A stretch of 64,000 nucleotides of DNA from Catellatospora citrea (GTDB lineage: Bacteria; Actinomycetota; Actinomycetes; Mycobacteriales; Micromonosporaceae): assembly GCF_003610235.1 (NCBI RefSeq), contig NZ_RAPR01000001.1:744001-808000 (forward strand). Reading direction: 5' to 3'. Below are positions 33,401 to 41,804 of this stretch, piece after piece. The position numbers were made by a program, and so were the translations under genes. The notes under the pieces were generated by a model. That model was given only the letters and a program-made list of their open reading frames with translations, was not told the origin of the DNA and made no database searches. How positions within the stretch are numbered: the stretch's first letter is position 1; each line of letters begins with the position of its first letter.

Positions 33401-35167
33401 CACGGCGGGTTCACCCGCGGGCGGCCCGTCCGCGCGACGGTCGCCGGCGGGCCGGGCGGGGCCGCCCGGCTCCCACGACGCCGCGAGGTCCGCCACTATC
33501 CGCAGCAGGAGGTCGGCGATGGCCGGCAGGGTGGCGGCGTCGCCGTTGCGGGCCAGCGCCCGCAGCGCCGCCGCCGGGTCGTCCGGGTCGAAGTCGGCGG
33601 CCAGCAGCGCCAGTTCACGGCGGTCGGGTGCACCGAGGTCGGCGGCGATCCGGCGGGGAACGTCGCGGGGGTCGAGCCGGGCCAGGATCGCGGCACGCCG
33701 GGCGGGCTCGTCGGTGAGGTGCCAGAGCAATTCCAGGGCACGATGGCGGACCGGACGCAGGTGAGGTGCGATGACACCCGCCGGGGCGTCGCCGCCCGGC
33801 GAGGTCAGGCCGAGCCCTTCCTGTAGCGCGGCCACGGTCCGCTGTCCGCCGACGGCCTCCAGGGCGCGCAACGCCGCCGCGGGCGCCCTCGGCAGCGCGT
33901 CGAGCACCGCCGCTTCGGCCGGGGCGTGGCGCAGCGCACGGATCGCGGCCAGGAAGGGCTCCGGTCGCGACGCCCCGGCCAGCACGCCGGCGATCGCATC
34001 GCCGACCGGGAGGTCGCCGCTTCCCTGCTGGGCGAGCGCGACCAGCAGCGCCAGCCGCCGCGGCCACGCCGCGTCGTCGGCGTCCTGGGCCACCAGCGCG
34101 TGGAACGCCTCGCGCCGGCAGGTGAACAGGATCGTGGCGACCTCGGCCGCGGACACGGTGTGGTCGGCGAGCGCGAGGTGCACGAGGGCCGCCGCGTCCT
34201 GCCCGGCCGGGAACAGGCCGCGCCGGTGCAGGGCCCGTAGGCATGCGGCCATCGGCACGCCGAACAGCAGCGGGTCGGTGGCGGCCAGCGCCGTCAACTC
34301 GCCGATGTCGTCGCGGCCCGCCACGTCGCCCAGTGCCTGCAGCGCGCGCTGCCGAGCCCGTGGAGGCATCGCCTCGTCCGCGACGACCTCCCGCAGCAGG
34401 TCACCGTGTCCGTGCCGGGTCGCGGCCGCGAGCGCGGCATCGAGCTGCGGCGACGGTGGATCGGCGGCCAGGTGCAGGCGCAGTTTCTCCGGCCGCAGTG
34501 CCGCGAACGCGGCCCACGGCTCGGCAAGCTCACGCAGGACGGCCGCGGCCGGACCGGCCGCGTCGAGCAGCCTGCCGAGGTGTTCACGGACGCGGGCCGG
34601 GGCCAGCAACGCGGCGTGCAGCCCCTCGCGAGCCAGCCGCAGCGCGGCGGCCTGGAGCACCTGGTCGCCGCTGGCGGCCAGTTCCCCGACCAGGTCGTCG
34701 AGTTGGTCGGTGTCGGCGGCGGCGATCCCGGCCACGGCCTGGTAGAGCAGTTCGCCCGCCGGTTCGTGGCGGACCGTCGCCGGCTGGTGGGAGATCTCCG
34801 CCCGCAGCCAGGCGAGCTGCACGCCGATCGGCAGACCCGCCGCACGCCACTGCGGCCGGCGCTGCTGGGGGACCTGGTGCCACAGTCGCTGATGGAGGCG
34901 GGCCAGGACCAGTGCCGTCTCCGGCGCGCCGTCCAGGGTCGCCGGCAGCAGCCCGGCGAGTTCGGCCGACTCGGATTGCTCCGTGCCGGGCCGGGCGATC
35001 CGCGCGCCCAGACACTCCAGGCCCAGATGCCGCAGCAGCGGGTCGTGGTGACGGAGGAGGAGCTTCACGACCGCCGGCGGGCAGGTCTCGGCGTCGAGAT
35101 GGGTGGCGAGCCAGCCGAGGTCGCCGCGTCGCACCGCAGCCCGAACCGGCTCGCTCACTGGTGTCAT
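30425..35167 (-). CDS. Very large HEAT-repeat-like protein (1,580 residues)
   Basis: A giant soluble alpha-helical solenoid with many HEAT/PBS-lyase-like repeats along its length (for example LLRHHDPLLRHLGLECLG, VHRLLRHRDRHVRKHVIALL, VVRSAIDTLSHAAYQPAIP, RIVGLLTHPRIAVRRTAAGG). There are no signal, membrane or enzyme motifs. The ATG at 35167 is preferred to 35239; a minus-strand TACCAT lies 8 nt before it. Its stop overlaps the start of the strictosidine-synthase-like gene. It is probably a binding platform, but I cannot name a partner or family. Kup is divergent, 163 nt away. Confidence 0.8.
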   Translation of the reverse strand: MTPVSEPVRAAVRRGDLGWLATHLDAETCPPAVVKLLLRHHDPLLRHLGLECLGARIARPGTEQSESAELAGLLPATLDGAPETALVLARLHQRLWHQVPQQRRPQWRAAGLPIGVQLAWLRAEISHQPATVRHEPAGELLYQAVAGIAAADTDQLDDLVGELAASGDQVLQAAALRLAREGLHAALLAPARVREHLGRLLDAAGPAAAVLRELAEPWAAFAALRPEKLRLHLAADPPSPQLDAALAAATRHGHGDLLREVVADEAMPPRARQRALQALGDVAGRDDIGELTALAATDPLLFGVPMAACLRALHRRGLFPAGQDAAALVHLALADHTVSAAEVATILFTCRREAFHALVAQDADDAAWPRRLALLVALAQQGSGDLPVGDAIAGVLAGASRPEPFLAAIRALRHAPAEAAVLDALPRAPAAALRALEAVGGQRTVAALQEGLGLTSPGGDAPAGVIAPHLRPVRHRALELLWHLTDEPARRAAILARLDPRDVPRRIAADLGAPDRRELALLAADFDPDDPAAALRALARNGDAATLPAIADLLLRIVADLAASWEPGGPARPAGDRRADGPPAGEPAVPDDVVTAIHALGGRLHDRGKLRPYCLREAADAHEAGHALVATMVLDLLDRPGLSGGEQAVLLALLQRAPYAGTRARVHRLLRHRDRHVRKHVIALLAADTTGKDAEALAASLVALTAARDAPTVRQALLALGHIRAHWAAPAIAACLDHPTMNVKKTAAAVLIHAGAPAAVPKLLFWLGHHDNPGLRATLVEALRTILGPAYAATVLAAAEQADGERARGLLLDGLGGTLSARAVGALAQQGSPVAPTLLALVAAGRIRLVAGTVEDLAQQLAAHGIAAPARRAPAAGGPSGADVDALVRDGWNTETALRIVHRHEAMPEHLSAGQRAGLRPMLADWLHLAATETAVAPATLRLTLRLCPAPWSAEEIRNLARAARILTAALTGAEGDDRDDLIAVLEAVAPTLHPAQALDLAARLRALTPAAGRRSTLALLRRCGAVLTRADVEQALTTARLGPDPWLAETAALRDAFAVTSTVATATATATVAEVDAWRLGLEAAVGTPAALHDFRRRGDHTVPSRARLKTLIDTFPSAHPDVRGAMLDWMEGLQPIGAPSWTITEDAHRATPTARTPHDGDLDQPRSAAQHERLLAMLDAPTATRRDAAAAALRAWPEPETTRAVLRAFLHGRADVATDAHLAGALDSLDESELRTITGSPDAEPVRERVARLAWHLDPPDLHRLLPLLLDWWEHGQPATRASVERALRRAPALADLLAESLRGRLDAGAWGFLDLIAGWPLLRTPSLADTLGRLRAEGRDDLADKLTLVDGPLRRPDGVDSDAARLAALRERPQRATDPAAAGPSREELVRLIRTGHTEQIRRALTRLAELHEDGRPVGAAPVTDPELENLLADLLHHAEPRIRLHSQRLARKLLDRSTYLRHTTVLLDDPEPDVVRSAIDTLSHAAYQPAIPRIVGLLTHPRIAVRRTAAGGLVLIGPPATPALRQAAGHARPDRRHHYTAILDQITERESPEAGPDQGDRARLSPDPAGTTLTIP

Positions 35168-35329
35168 GCCGCCCGATGGTAGTGCCGCGGTCGCCTCCGG
35201 TCCGGCCGGCGTGTGGTGCAGGGGCCGGGCCGGCACCACCCTGCCCGTATGGTGAAGCCGCCGCGAGCAGGACGGTATCGTCCCGCATTAGGTCGATCAT
35301 CGACGCCGACAGCCGCAGGAGGCCTTCCC

Positions 35330-37261
35330 GTGACGAGCCGTCAACAGGAGACGGGCCACGGCCCGGGCGCACGGGACGTGGTGCGGCTCGCCGTCGTCGT
35401 AGGCGCGCTGGGAGTGGTGTTCGGCGACATCGGCACCAGCCCGATCTACACCATGCAGACCGTGTTCAACCCTGCCGACCCGCACCCCGTGCCCGTCAGC
35501 GTGGACAACGTGTTCGGCGTCGCGTCCCTGATCTTCTGGTCCGTGATGATCATCGTGACGGTCACCTACGTCCTGCTCGCTATGCGCGTCGACAACCAGG
35601 GCGAGGGCGGCATCATGGCGCTCATCACGCTGCTGCGCCGGTGGAGTTCCAACGGCGGCCGAACGGCGGCCGTGCTCGCGGCGCTGGGCATCTTCGGCGC
35701 GGCGCTGTTCTTCGGCGACAGCATGATCACCCCGGCGATCTCGGTGCTGTCGGCGATCGAAGGCCTGGAGATCGTCAACCCCGATCTGGAGCCGGCGGTC
35801 GTCCCGATCACCGCCGTGATCATCGTGGCGCTGTTCATGGTGCAACGCAGGGGCACCGCAGCGGTCGGCCGCGTGTTCGGCCCCGTCATGATCGCCTGGT
35901 TCCTGGTCATCGCGGTGCTCGGGATCGCCGGGATCACCCACCACCCCGACATCCTCAAGGCCCTGTCCCCCACGTACGCCCTGAGCTTCCTGGCCGACCA
36001 CTTCGGCATCGCGTTCTTCGCGCTGGCCGCGATCGTGCTGTCGGTCACCGGCGCCGAGGCGCTCTACGCCGACATGGGCCACTTCGGCCGCCGCGCCATC
36101 ACCCGCGGCTGGCTGGGTCTGGTCCTGCCCGCCTGCGTGCTCAGCTACCTCGGCCAGGGCGCGCTGATCCTCGAAAACCCCGCCAACATCAGCAGCCCTT
36201 TCTTCCTGCTCGCTCCCGGCTGGGCCCGGCTGCCGCTGGTCATCCTGGCCACCGCCGCGACCGTCATCGCGTCCCAGGCCGTGATCACCGGCGCGTACTC
36301 CGTCGCCTCCCAGGCCGCGCAGCTGGGCTACCTGCCGCGGCTGCGGATCGCGCACACCTCCGAGGCGACCATGGGCCAGATCTACGTCCCGTGGATCAAC
36401 TGGCTGCTGATGACCTCGGTGCTGATCCTCGTGTTCGCGTTCCAGACCTCCGCGGCCCTGGCGTACGCGTTCGGCATGGCCGTCACCGGCACCATCACCA
36501 TCACCACCCTGCTGTTCTTCTACGTCGCCCGCCTGAAGTGGGGCACCCCGCGCTGGCTGCTCGGCATCGGGGCGTTCCTGCTGCTGGGCGTGGACCTGCT
36601 GTTCGTCGCCGCCAACCTGACCAAGCTGGTGCACGGCGCATGGCTGCCACTGCTCATCGGCCTCACCGCGTTCACGATCATGACAACGTGGCAGCGCGGA
36701 CGCGAGATCGTCACCGCCGAGCGCGCGCGCACCGAAGGAACGCTGCCCGAGTTCGTCGAGCAACTACGCGAGACGGCCGCCTCCACCGCGACGGTGCCCG
36801 GCACGGCGGTCTTCCTCAACCGCGGCAAGCAGACCGCCCCGCTGGCCCTGCGCGCCAACCTCGAGCACAACCACGTCCGGCACGAGCACGTCGTCATCAT
36901 GTCGATCGAAACCGACACCGTGCCCCGCGTGCCCGCCGACGAACGCATCACCGTCGACGACCTCGGCTACACCGACGACGGCATCACCCACGTCACCGCA
37001 CGGTTCGGATACATGGACAACCCGGACGTGCCCGCCGCACTGCACACCCTGGACCCGGCGGTCACCGAGGGACAGCTGGATCTCGACAACGCGTCGTACT
37101 TCCTGTCGACGATCGAACTGCGGCGCGGAACGGCGCCGACGATGGCGTCGTGGCGCAAGCGACTGTTCATCGCCACCTCGTACATCACCGCCGACGCGGC
37201 CGCGCACTTCGACCTGCCGCGCGACCGCACCATCATCATGGGCTCGCACATCGACGTGTAG
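35330..37261 (+). CDS. kup: Kup-type low-affinity potassium transporter
   Basis: A 643-residue K+/H+ symporter. The diagnostic GVVFGDIGTSPIYTMQ is at residues 28-43, followed by about 12 membrane helices to residue 440, then a cytoplasmic C-terminal domain with GTAVFLNRGKQTAPLAL and LPRDRTIIMGSHIDV. The GTG at 35330 has GCAGGAGG upstream. An in-frame start at 35213 would lengthen it by 39 unsupported residues. No riboswitch is recognisable in the 163-nt upstream region. It is a single-gene unit ended by a strong hairpin. Confidence 0.95.
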   Translation: MTSRQQETGHGPGARDVVRLAVVVGALGVVFGDIGTSPIYTMQTVFNPADPHPVPVSVDNVFGVASLIFWSVMIIVTVTYVLLAMRVDNQGEGGIMALITLLRRWSSNGGRTAAVLAALGIFGAALFFGDSMITPAISVLSAIEGLEIVNPDLEPAVVPITAVIIVALFMVQRRGTAAVGRVFGPVMIAWFLVIAVLGIAGITHHPDILKALSPTYALSFLADHFGIAFFALAAIVLSVTGAEALYADMGHFGRRAITRGWLGLVLPACVLSYLGQGALILENPANISSPFFLLAPGWARLPLVILATAATVIASQAVITGAYSVASQAAQLGYLPRLRIAHTSEATMGQIYVPWINWLLMTSVLILVFAFQTSAALAYAFGMAVTGTITITTLLFFYVARLKWGTPRWLLGIGAFLLLGVDLLFVAANLTKLVHGAWLPLLIGLTAFTIMTTWQRGREIVTAERARTEGTLPEFVEQLRETAASTATVPGTAVFLNRGKQTAPLALRANLEHNHVRHEHVVIMSIETDTVPRVPADERITVDDLGYTDDGITHVTARFGYMDNPDVPAALHTLDPAVTEGQLDLDNASYFLSTIELRRGTAPTMASWRKRLFIATSYITADAAAHFDLPRDRTIIMGSHIDV

Positions 37262-37268
37262 GACATGG

Positions 37269-37303
37269 CGCGGCCGGCCGGGGCATCGCCCCGACCGGCC
37301 GCG
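37269..37303. terminator. Bidirectional terminator hairpin
   Basis: Arms of 16 nt (37269-37284 and 37288-37303) with one mismatch and a 3-nt loop fill most of the gap between convergent genes. Confidence 0.8.
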
Positions 37304-37319
37304 ACATAGGACACCCGCG

Positions 37320-39218
37320 TTACGGGGCCGGGTACTGCGTGACGTACACCGGCGCGCCGATGCGGGTCGTGTCAGCCGGGTCGCCGAGCCCGTTGACCAC
37401 GTGGTCGATCGTGCCCGCGCTGAGGTTGACGGTCATGATGTGGTGCAGGTTGATGCCCGGCCGGTTCGGCACCTCGAAGCCGTTCTCGGTGTGGATGGAC
37501 GGGTTGTTCTGGTTGAACACGTAGACGCCGCCACCGTAGAGGGTGTGCTTGCGCACGTGGTCGCCGACCTTGTAACCCGCGTAGCCTTCGACGTCGCCGT
37601 TCATCCAGTCGGCCTGCGTCGGCGGGTCGTAGGGCAGCTCGTTCTGGTACAGGATGGTGCGGCCGTTCTCGCCGTTCCAGACGGTGTTGTACTTCTGGAA
37701 GTGCTCGACGAACAACCCGTTGGCGTTGACGTTGTCACCGTTGATGACCGCGCCTTGCCGGCCGGTGTTGGTGTTCCACCGCTGGGTGTCGGTGAAGCCC
37801 TCCACGCCGTGGTCGCCGCGCCACACCCAGGTGTGGTCGATGAGCACGTTGTCGCTGTTGACCTCCAGCGCGGTGTCGGTCTTGCCGATGTGCGGGCCGC
37901 CGACGCGGAAGTACACGTCCGACAGCGTGGTCGGGTTGCTCGCCTGCGACCAGCGCAGGAAGTTGTGCTTGCGGCCGACGCGCAGCAGCACCGGGGACTC
38001 CTTGAGACCCGCGTCGACGGTGACGCCCGCGATGATGACGCCGGGCACGTCGGCGACGTCGAGCGGCACGGAGCCGTTGACGGCGGTCAGCGTCGCCTGG
38101 CCCAGACCCAGCACCACGGTGTCGGGGCGCCAGACCTCGATGCTGCGGGCGATGTCGTACACACCCGGGGTGAGCAGCAGGTTCTTACCGAGCGCCAGGG
38201 CCACGTTGATCTTCGTGACGGAGTCGCCCGGCTTGGCGACGTAGAAGTCGCTCAGCGGCACGGTGCGGCCCGGGGTCAGGCCGTTCGCCCACGAGACGCC
38301 GCTGCTGTCGAACTTCGCCGACGGCACCCGCACCTGGTACTTGCCGTTGGCGTCGACGAACAGGTACGGCTTCTCCCGGGTGACCGGGGTGGTGGCCAGC
38401 GTGGTGTACGGCGGGTTCGGGAACGCCTCGTCGGTCGGGGCTCCGACCACACCGGTGAACACCTGGTTCCACACGCCGTTGGACCAGCCGTCGACCTGGC
38501 TGTTGCGGGTCAGCCACTGCTGCTGCGAGCCGCTGACCACGAACGGCAGCTTCGAGTCGGCGATGAAACCACCACTGGCGTACTGCGGGCCGGCGGTGCA
38601 GTAGTCCATCAGCGACAGGTTCGCCCCGGTGATGTTGAGCCGGCGCATCGAGACCGCCTGCGACACCCCCCAGAAGTTCGCCGAGCCGCGGCAGCCGTCC
38701 TGCCCGGCGGAGTTGACGTTGATCGTCAGGTTGGACAGCGTCCGCCAGAAGTTGACCAGGGCGAGGCAGTTGCTGGTGCCGCCGTCGGCCAGGCAGCGGT
38801 TGTAGACCTCGACCTTGCCGTTGATCACGACGTCGGTCGGGGACGCGCCGAGGCCGGCGATCTCGGTGTAGTAACCCACCTTCACCTGGAGGGGCTGCTC
38901 CGCGGTGCCGTAGGTGCCGGGCTTGAACAGGAACGCGTACCGGTTGGGCGCCATCTCGGCGTCGACCTGTGCCGTGTGCACCGCGTCCAGGGTGGCCTGG
39001 ATCTGGCTGACGGGCATGCTCGGGTCGAAGACGGTGACGTTCGCGCCGAAGTTCGGCGCGGCGGCCGACGGCGGGGTCGCGGCGGCGGCCGGGCCGCTGG
39101 CGCCGGCGACGACGATCGCCGCGGCGAGCGTCGCCTTCAGGCCGAGCGCCACCTTCCGGCGTACGCCGCGGCCCGGGGACGGTGCCGCTACGGCACTGCC
39201 GGGACTCGTGCTCATCAT
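37320..39218 (-). CDS. Secreted right-handed beta-helix (pectin-lyase/GH55-like) protein
   Basis: A 632-residue exported protein. Residues 1-46 are a signal peptide with an Arg-Arg-Lys n-region (VRRKVALGLKATLAAAIVV). The rest is a repetitive beta-helix: an N-terminal NVTVFDPSMPVSQIQATLDA with KPGTYG, GYYTEIAGLGASPTDVVING and later DTALEVNSDNVLIDHTWVWR. It matches a family that databases often label adenylyl cyclase without any cyclase motif; exo-glucanase-like GH55 or lyase activity is more plausible. ATG codons at 39218 and 39215 are both possible; a GAGGA lies upstream. Two LacI-type palindromes precede it, consistent with control by a sugar-responsive repressor. Confidence 0.78.
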   Translation of the reverse strand: MMSTSPGSAVAAPSPGRGVRRKVALGLKATLAAAIVVAGASGPAAAATPPSAAAPNFGANVTVFDPSMPVSQIQATLDAVHTAQVDAEMAPNRYAFLFKPGTYGTAEQPLQVKVGYYTEIAGLGASPTDVVINGKVEVYNRCLADGGTSNCLALVNFWRTLSNLTINVNSAGQDGCRGSANFWGVSQAVSMRRLNITGANLSLMDYCTAGPQYASGGFIADSKLPFVVSGSQQQWLTRNSQVDGWSNGVWNQVFTGVVGAPTDEAFPNPPYTTLATTPVTREKPYLFVDANGKYQVRVPSAKFDSSGVSWANGLTPGRTVPLSDFYVAKPGDSVTKINVALALGKNLLLTPGVYDIARSIEVWRPDTVVLGLGQATLTAVNGSVPLDVADVPGVIIAGVTVDAGLKESPVLLRVGRKHNFLRWSQASNPTTLSDVYFRVGGPHIGKTDTALEVNSDNVLIDHTWVWRGDHGVEGFTDTQRWNTNTGRQGAVINGDNVNANGLFVEHFQKYNTVWNGENGRTILYQNELPYDPPTQADWMNGDVEGYAGYKVGDHVRKHTLYGGGVYVFNQNNPSIHTENGFEVPNRPGINLHHIMTVNLSAGTIDHVVNGLGDPADTTRIGAPVYVTQYPAP

Positions 39219-39256
39219 GGGGTGCAGGTCCTCTCTGCTGGACGGCTCGGCACGGT

Positions 39257-39268
39257 GACAGCGCTCTC
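39257..39268. promoter_or_regulatory. LacI-type operator (imperfect), GACAGCGCTCTC
   Basis: Differs in one position from the perfect palindrome 42 nt further upstream. The central AGCGCT is typical of LacI-family operators for polysaccharide genes in actinobacteria. Confidence 0.55.
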
Positions 39269-39309
39269 GCCCATGCGAGTGAGGCGTGACATGGATTTTC
39301 GATGTCGGA

Positions 39310-39321
39310 GAGAGCGCTCTC
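39310..39321. promoter_or_regulatory. LacI-type operator (perfect palindrome), GAGAGCGCTCTC
   Basis: A 12-bp perfect palindrome with the CG centre characteristic of LacI-family sites such as CebR boxes. Together with the site at 39257-39268 it brackets the likely promoter of the beta-helix gene. Confidence 0.65.
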
Positions 39322-39499
39322 CCGTACCAATCCTCTGGAGCGTAGCGGAGCGGACTCATTCTGGAAATCTCCGTTGTGGACGTTGATACATCGATCCCGG
39401 TTTGCCGGAACAGCAGGCTTCCTCGCATCTCGCCCCGCTTGGCACCGACCGTCCATCCCCGCCGGCGGGGCCGATGACGACCTCGCCGGTGTCCGGAGA

Positions 39500-40561
39500 T
39501 CAGGCGAACTGCGGCGCCCGGGACTCCTGGCGCGCAGTGACCGACAGGTGCGCGGACAGCGCGTCGAGGAAGTCGGGCGCGTCGAAGATCTCCCCGGCGG
39601 AGGCGACCCCACTCGTCCGTGTCTGCCCGCCGAGGATGCGCCGGACCGCTTCGACCGCCAGCGGCGCGCTGACGGCGTAGATGTCCTGCCCGACGGCGAC
39701 GACGCGGCGCTGCGTGTCGCCGGAGCGCACGACGACGTCCACGGTGAAGGTCTGCGCGGACCGGCCGAGTTCGTCGACCGCGGCCGGTGCCGGTGTGTCC
39801 GCGGCGGCCAGGTCCTGCGCCGCGATGGTGGCCATGTACGTGCGCACCTCGGGAATGGACAGATGGCTGGGCACGGTGACGACGTCGGCCATCGTGAACT
39901 CGCCGAACACGGGCCGCGGGCCCATCGGCGCGGGGAAGTCCCAGTCCAGGGTCGGCAGGTCGCCCTCGGCCGCGTAGTACTCCAGCCGTCCGCCGGTGTA
40001 GCGGACCCGTCGGCCGTCGCGCCGCTCACGGGAGACCGTGCCGGAGACGCGGGTCCCGGCCGTCGGGTGCCAGCTGTTCAGCCCGTAGGCGACGTGCGCC
40101 TCGTCGGCTGTCGTCCAGTCGCCCATCGCCGTCGTGACCAGCAGGTCGCCGAGTCCGCCGAAGAAGGCCATCGCCGGGACCACCGCCACGCCCGCGGCCT
40201 TGGCCCGGTCGGCGAAGTGGGTGAACGTGTCGACGTTGGCCTCGATCTCGGCGGCGACGTCCACGTAAGGGATCCCGGCGCGCAGGGCGGCCTCGATCAC
40301 GGGACCCGCGGTCGAGGCGAACGGGCCCGCGCAGTTGACGACGGCGGCCACGCCCCGCAATGCCCGGTCCAGCGAGGCGGGGTCGTCGACCGACGCCACC
40401 CGGTGTGCGAGCCCCGGATGCGCCTGCGCCATCGCCTGGAGCCTGCCCGCGTCGCGGCCGAGCAGCACCGGGGCGAAGCCCCGCGCATGCAACTCCGCCA
40501 CCACGAACCGGCCGGTGTGCCCGTATGCGCCGAACACCGCGACCGTCTGCTTCGTACTCAT
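39500..40561 (-). CDS. Saccharopine dehydrogenase-like NAD(P)-binding reductase
   Basis: A 353-residue protein with an N-terminal Rossmann motif (VAVFGAYGHTGRFVVAEL, residues 8-25) and the saccharopine-reductase/trans-enoyl-reductase pattern VVNCAGPFASTAGPVIEAAL...GIPYVDVAAE. Members reduce varied small substrates. The ATG at 40561 has AAGGGG upstream. It is divergent from a GlxA/AraC-type regulator that is its most likely controller. Confidence 0.85.
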   Translation of the reverse strand: MSTKQTVAVFGAYGHTGRFVVAELHARGFAPVLLGRDAGRLQAMAQAHPGLAHRVASVDDPASLDRALRGVAAVVNCAGPFASTAGPVIEAALRAGIPYVDVAAEIEANVDTFTHFADRAKAAGVAVVPAMAFFGGLGDLLVTTAMGDWTTADEAHVAYGLNSWHPTAGTRVSGTVSRERRDGRRVRYTGGRLEYYAAEGDLPTLDWDFPAPMGPRPVFGEFTMADVVTVPSHLSIPEVRTYMATIAAQDLAAADTPAPAAVDELGRSAQTFTVDVVVRSGDTQRRVVAVGQDIYAVSAPLAVEAVRRILGGQTRTSGVASAGEIFDAPDFLDALSAHLSVTARQESRAPQFA

Positions 40562-40643
40562 CTGCGTTGCCCCTTAAAGATCGACTAAAACCATCCTCCC
40601 GTCGGCGGCCGGTCCCGACGAGTGTCTGGAACGCCAAGCCCCA

Positions 40644-40649
40644 TACACT
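40644..40649 (+). promoter_or_regulatory. -10-like hexamer for a leaderless start at 40657
   Basis: TACACT lies 7 nt before the ATG at 40657; no Shine-Dalgarno. Confidence 0.4.
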
Positions 40650-40656
40650 TTCGGAC

Positions 40657-41613
40657 ATGGCCACCATCGCGCTCGCCGCCACCGACGGGATGCTGCACTT
40701 CGAACTGGCCATGGCCTGCGAGATCTTCGTCCGCGACCCCTCCGGCCTGGCCGACCCGTGGTACGACCTCGTGGTCTGCGGACCGGGCCCGGTCCGGATC
40801 GGCAGATTCCAGCTGGAACCCGACGACAGCCTGGACCGCTTGGCCAGTGCCGACACCGTGATCGTTCCGGCCGTGGCGGACATCGACGTGGACCTGCCGC
40901 CCGGCCTGGTCGACGCCGTCCGCGCAGCCCACGAGGCGGGCGCCCGGATCGTCTCCCTGTGCACGGGCGCGTTCGTGCTGGCCGCCGCCGGGGTGCTGGA
41001 CGGGCTGCGGGCGACCACGCACTGGGCCCACACCGACGAGCTGGCCGCCCGTTATCCCCAGGTCACGGTGGACCCCGACGTGCTCTACGTCGACAACGGC
41101 AACGTGCTCGCCTCCGCCGGCAAGGCCGCCGCGATCGACCTGTGCCTGCACCTCATCCGCCGCGACCACGGCTCGACGGTCGCCAACGCCGTCGCCCGCC
41201 GGCTGGTCGTGCCGCCGCATCGCGCCGGCGGCCAGGCCCAGTTCGTCACCGCCCCGGTGCCCGCCCGCGACGACCATCCCCTGGCCGACCTGCTCCCCTG
41301 GGCGCTGGCCCGGCTGGACCGTCCGCTGACCGTGGAGGACCTGGCCCGCCAGACGAACATGAGCTCGCGCAACCTGGCCCGCCACTTCAGGTCGGCGACG
41401 GGCACCACCCCGCTGCAGTGGCTGTCGACGCAGCGCATCCGCCGCGCCCAGGAGCTGCTGGAGAACACCGACAGCAGCATCGACGCCATCGCGGAGGCAG
41501 CCGGCATGGGCACCGCCACCACGCTGCGCCGCCACTTCCACCGCACCGTCGGCGTGCCTCCGGACGCCTACCGGCGCACCTTCCGCACCGCCTGGCCCCC
41601 GCCGGAGTCGTGA
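40657..41613 (+). CDS. GlxA-type transcriptional regulator (DJ-1/PfpI plus AraC domains)
   Basis: A 318-residue regulator. Residues 1-170 are a DJ-1/PfpI-like domain with the nucleophile-elbow Cys in VSLCTGAFVLAAAGVL. Residues 220-312 form an AraC DNA-binding domain with two helix-turn-helices (TVEDLARQTNMSSRNLARHF; SIDAIAEAAGMGTATTLRRH). It probably senses a small reactive metabolite and acts on the divergent reductase gene, 95 nt away. The start at 40657 is supported by TACACT 7 nt upstream. Confidence 0.92.
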   Translation: MATIALAATDGMLHFELAMACEIFVRDPSGLADPWYDLVVCGPGPVRIGRFQLEPDDSLDRLASADTVIVPAVADIDVDLPPGLVDAVRAAHEAGARIVSLCTGAFVLAAAGVLDGLRATTHWAHTDELAARYPQVTVDPDVLYVDNGNVLASAGKAAAIDLCLHLIRRDHGSTVANAVARRLVVPPHRAGGQAQFVTAPVPARDDHPLADLLPWALARLDRPLTVEDLARQTNMSSRNLARHFRSATGTTPLQWLSTQRIRRAQELLENTDSSIDAIAEAAGMGTATTLRRHFHRTVGVPPDAYRRTFRTAWPPPES

Positions 41614-41667
41614 ACCCCCTGTCCGGTCGGCAGGCTGACGGTCGCGGTCAGCGGAGGTGACCGGCTG

Positions 41668-41720
41668 CCCCGTCCCGGCGTGCCGGGGAACCGGCCGACC
41701 CGTCCCGGCGTGGCGGGGAA
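41668..41720 (+). repeat. Two imperfect tandem copies of a 30-nt unit
   Basis: CCCGTCCCGGCGTGCCGGGG recurs 30 nt later with one change (GTGGCGGGG), just upstream of a methyltransferase gene. It may be a recent slippage duplication; each copy can fold into a small CCCGGCG/CGCCGGG-like hairpin. Confidence 0.45.
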
Positions 41721-41762
41721 ATCGTGGTGCCCGCCCGGCCGACACGATGGCAGACTGCCCAG

Positions 41763-41804
41763 GTGGACGACATGGCACAGGCGACAACCGGACCTGCGGT
41801 ATGA
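41763..41804 (+). CDS. 13-codon leader ORF coupled to a methyltransferase gene
   Basis: GTG at 41763 opens a frame (reads VDDMAQATTGPAV) whose TGA overlaps the methyltransferase ATG at 41801. CAGACT (41751-41756) lies 6 nt before the GTG and no Shine-Dalgarno precedes either start, so ribosomes loading at a leaderless GTG could reinitiate on the main gene. Confidence 0.35.
   Translation: MDDMAQATTGPAV

Noticed and set aside
35168..35329. Possible c-di-AMP (ydaO-type) riboswitch before kup
   Set aside because: The 163-nt space is too short and none of the conserved motifs could be found.
35297..36763. Long open minus-strand frame antisense to kup
   Set aside because: It is Asp/Gln/Arg/His-rich shadow coding caused by high GC at third positions; the plus strand has a complete Kup protein.
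41661..41720. Tandem 30-nt units considered as the start of a CRISPR array
   Set aside because: Only two copies, imperfect, no spacers of constant length and no cas genes.
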